A DNA stretch of 7,873 bases from Planctomycetota bacterium (lineage in GTDB: Bacteria; Planctomycetota; Planctomycetia; Pirellulales; UBA1268): assembly GCA_003670825.1 (NCBI GenBank), contig QWQL01000073.1, positions 1-7,873 on the forward strand, in the 5' to 3' direction. The notes under the pieces are model-generated. The model had not been told where the DNA came from. It saw only the letters and a program-made list of their open reading frames with translations, and searched no databases. The position numbers and the translations under genes are program-made. Numbering within the stretch: position 1 is the first letter of the stretch; each line of letters starts with the position of its first letter. Shown here piece by piece: positions 6,791-7,873 of this stretch.

Positions 6791-7869
6791 GACTTGGGCT
6801 GCACCCAGATGTTGCGGTATCGCACCTGGCAGCCGTGTTCCTGGAGGTGGAGCGGACCGCGGGGCCGTTCCTCGGGTTGCGGGCCCGCCGGCGTGATCAC
6901 AGGCACCTCGACGTCGTCCTGCACCAGGATCCCGTTGTGGCGAACCGTCAGCCGGGCGTTCGCCAGCTTCTTGCCGTCGGCGAACTTCGGCGCCGTGAAG
7001 TCGATGTCGTAGGTCTGCCACTCCAGTGGGGGCAGGGCCACGTTTGCGAGCGGCGCCGCGATGGAATAGAGGCCACCGCACTCGTTGTCTTTTCCCTCCA
7101 GGCCAAAGCTGTCGAGCATCTGCACCTCGTAGCAACCCTGCACATACGCTCCACTATTGCCGCGGTTCTGCCCGCGATCGAATGGCTGATACGGGAGACG
7201 AAACTCGATGTGCCAGACCGCGTCGCCGAAGGTCTCCTTCGTGGTCACGCCCTGCATCAACAGGCCATCGTCCGTGACGTGCGCGTCCACGAGCGTATCG
7301 GCCTCATTCACCGGCCCCGGGCCGTCGAAGATGACGACCGCGTCCTCCGGCGGCTTCCGGCCGATCGTGGGGCTCGTCCGCGGCTTCTTCGGCAGCCGCG
7401 TCCACTCGGTTCCGTCGTCGTGGAAGACCACGATCGCACCGTCCTTGATCACGCCCGTCCGCGGGCTTCCGGTCCAGTCAGTCCCCTCGATCTTCACCGG
7501 GGCGTCGGCGGCGTCGCCCTTGCGAGCAGCGGTGCCGTTGAAGCGGTCGGTTCCCGTCCAGCCAAGGCCGGGCAGGCCGCCCGGGTAGGCCACCACGTCA
7601 AACGTGCCGTTGCCCAGCGCGATCACTCGCGCAGCGACCGGCATCGGCTGGCCGTTCGCGTCGATGCTGCCGGCGTACTCGCCCTGAATGGCGTAGTCGC
7701 GGTCAACCTTCGCCGGATCGGTGTAGGCAGGGTGTTTGTTGTCGGCGGCACGCGCTGACTCACGAGAGAGCGAGGTTGCGCCGGCGGCCATCGCGGCGCC
7801 GATCAGCATGGCCGACACGTGACCGTGAGCATGGCGTGGCGAGGAGAATCGCAGAAAGACCGGGATCAT
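6787..7869 (-). CDS. Secreted DUF1080 protein (3-keto-disaccharide hydrolase domain)
   Basis: A 360-residue exported protein. Residues 1-42 look like a signal peptide with a long basic/His-containing n-region, a hydrophobic core around 18-34 and a probable cut after ARA. A middle segment (about 46-160, starting near DYAIQGEYAG) resembles the N-terminal extension of many planctomycete DUF1080 proteins. The DUF1080 domain (PF06439, a LamG-like beta sandwich) spans about 174-357, with the hallmark stretches RGNSGAYVQGCYEVQMLDSFG (236-256), ECGGLYSIAAP (263-273), PPLEWQTYDIDF (280-291), LTVRHNGILVQDDVEVP (307-323) and the ending VRYRNIWV. Pfam names the domain 3-keto-disaccharide hydrolase; whether this member hydrolyses or only binds sugars is unknown. 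The ATG at 7869 leaves only four upstream bases in view, so the ribosome binding site and promoter cannot be seen and an earlier start is possible. An internal ATG at 7809 would drop the basic n-region and has no ribosome binding site. It is coupled to the downstream hydrolase gene by a GTGA overlap. Confidence 0.9.
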   Translation of the reverse strand: MIPVFLRFSSPRHAHGHVSAMLIGAAMAAGATSLSRESARAADNKHPAYTDPAKVDRDYAIQGEYAGSIDANGQPMPVAARVIALGNGTFDVVAYPGGLPGLGWTGTDRFNGTAARKGDAADAPVKIEGTDWTGSPRTGVIKDGAIVVFHDDGTEWTRLPKKPRTSPTIGRKPPEDAVVIFDGPGPVNEADTLVDAHVTDDGLLMQGVTTKETFGDAVWHIEFRLPYQPFDRGQNRGNSGAYVQGCYEVQMLDSFGLEGKDNECGGLYSIAAPLANVALPPLEWQTYDIDFTAPKFADGKKLANARLTVRHNGILVQDDVEVPVITPAGPQPEERPRGPLHLQEHGCQVRYRNIWVQPKS

Positions 7870-7873
7870 GGGA

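Noticed and set aside
6791..7135. N-terminal extension of the large hydrolase back to 7135.
   Set aside because: The extra 115 residues are basic, low-complexity, lack a signal peptide and overlap the conserved DUF1080 coding sequence. The GTG at 6790 directly precedes a good signal peptide.

Overview
The window is GC-rich DNA that looks like a planctomycete chromosome (Planctomycetota, probably Pirellulales-like). This rests on the gene families: a DUF1559 pseudopilin-like protein, a DUF1080 protein and S1-family sulfatases with export signals, a combination typical of these bacteria. All four genes I can support lie on the minus strand, so transcription runs from right to left. No RNA genes, transposons, CRISPR arrays or attachment sites were seen.

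Layout in order of transcription. (1) 7869-6787: a secreted DUF1080 protein (Pfam calls the domain 3-keto-disaccharide hydrolase), with its start almost at the right edge. (2) 6790-3776: a large secreted, multidomain, putative glycoside hydrolase of GH101/GH129/DUF5696-like architecture. Its GTG start overlaps the previous stop codon (GTGA), so the two form a tightly coupled operon. (3) 3777-3637: a compact boundary holding a candidate intrinsic terminator, a short inverted repeat, a sigma70-like promoter and a strong ribosome binding site. (4) 3636-2617: a DUF1559 protein with a type IV prepilin-like leader. Part of it, near the C-terminus, is clearly less GC-rich than its neighbours. (5) 2564 to the left edge: one uninterrupted reading frame encoding two complete-looking S1 sulfatase domains in tandem behind a single signal peptide. 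The second domain is cut by the window edge just after its late GDWK motif.

Inferred function: the carbohydrate-active proteins are all predicted to be exported and fit the breakdown of a sulfated glycan. The double sulfatase would remove sulfate esters, the large enzyme would cleave glycosidic bonds (GH101/GH129 relatives act on GalNAc-containing O-glycans, but the substrate here is unknown), and the DUF1080 protein would act on sugars or bind them. The most unusual element is the double sulfatase: both active sites keep every catalytic residue I looked for, and the domains are joined by only a few residues.
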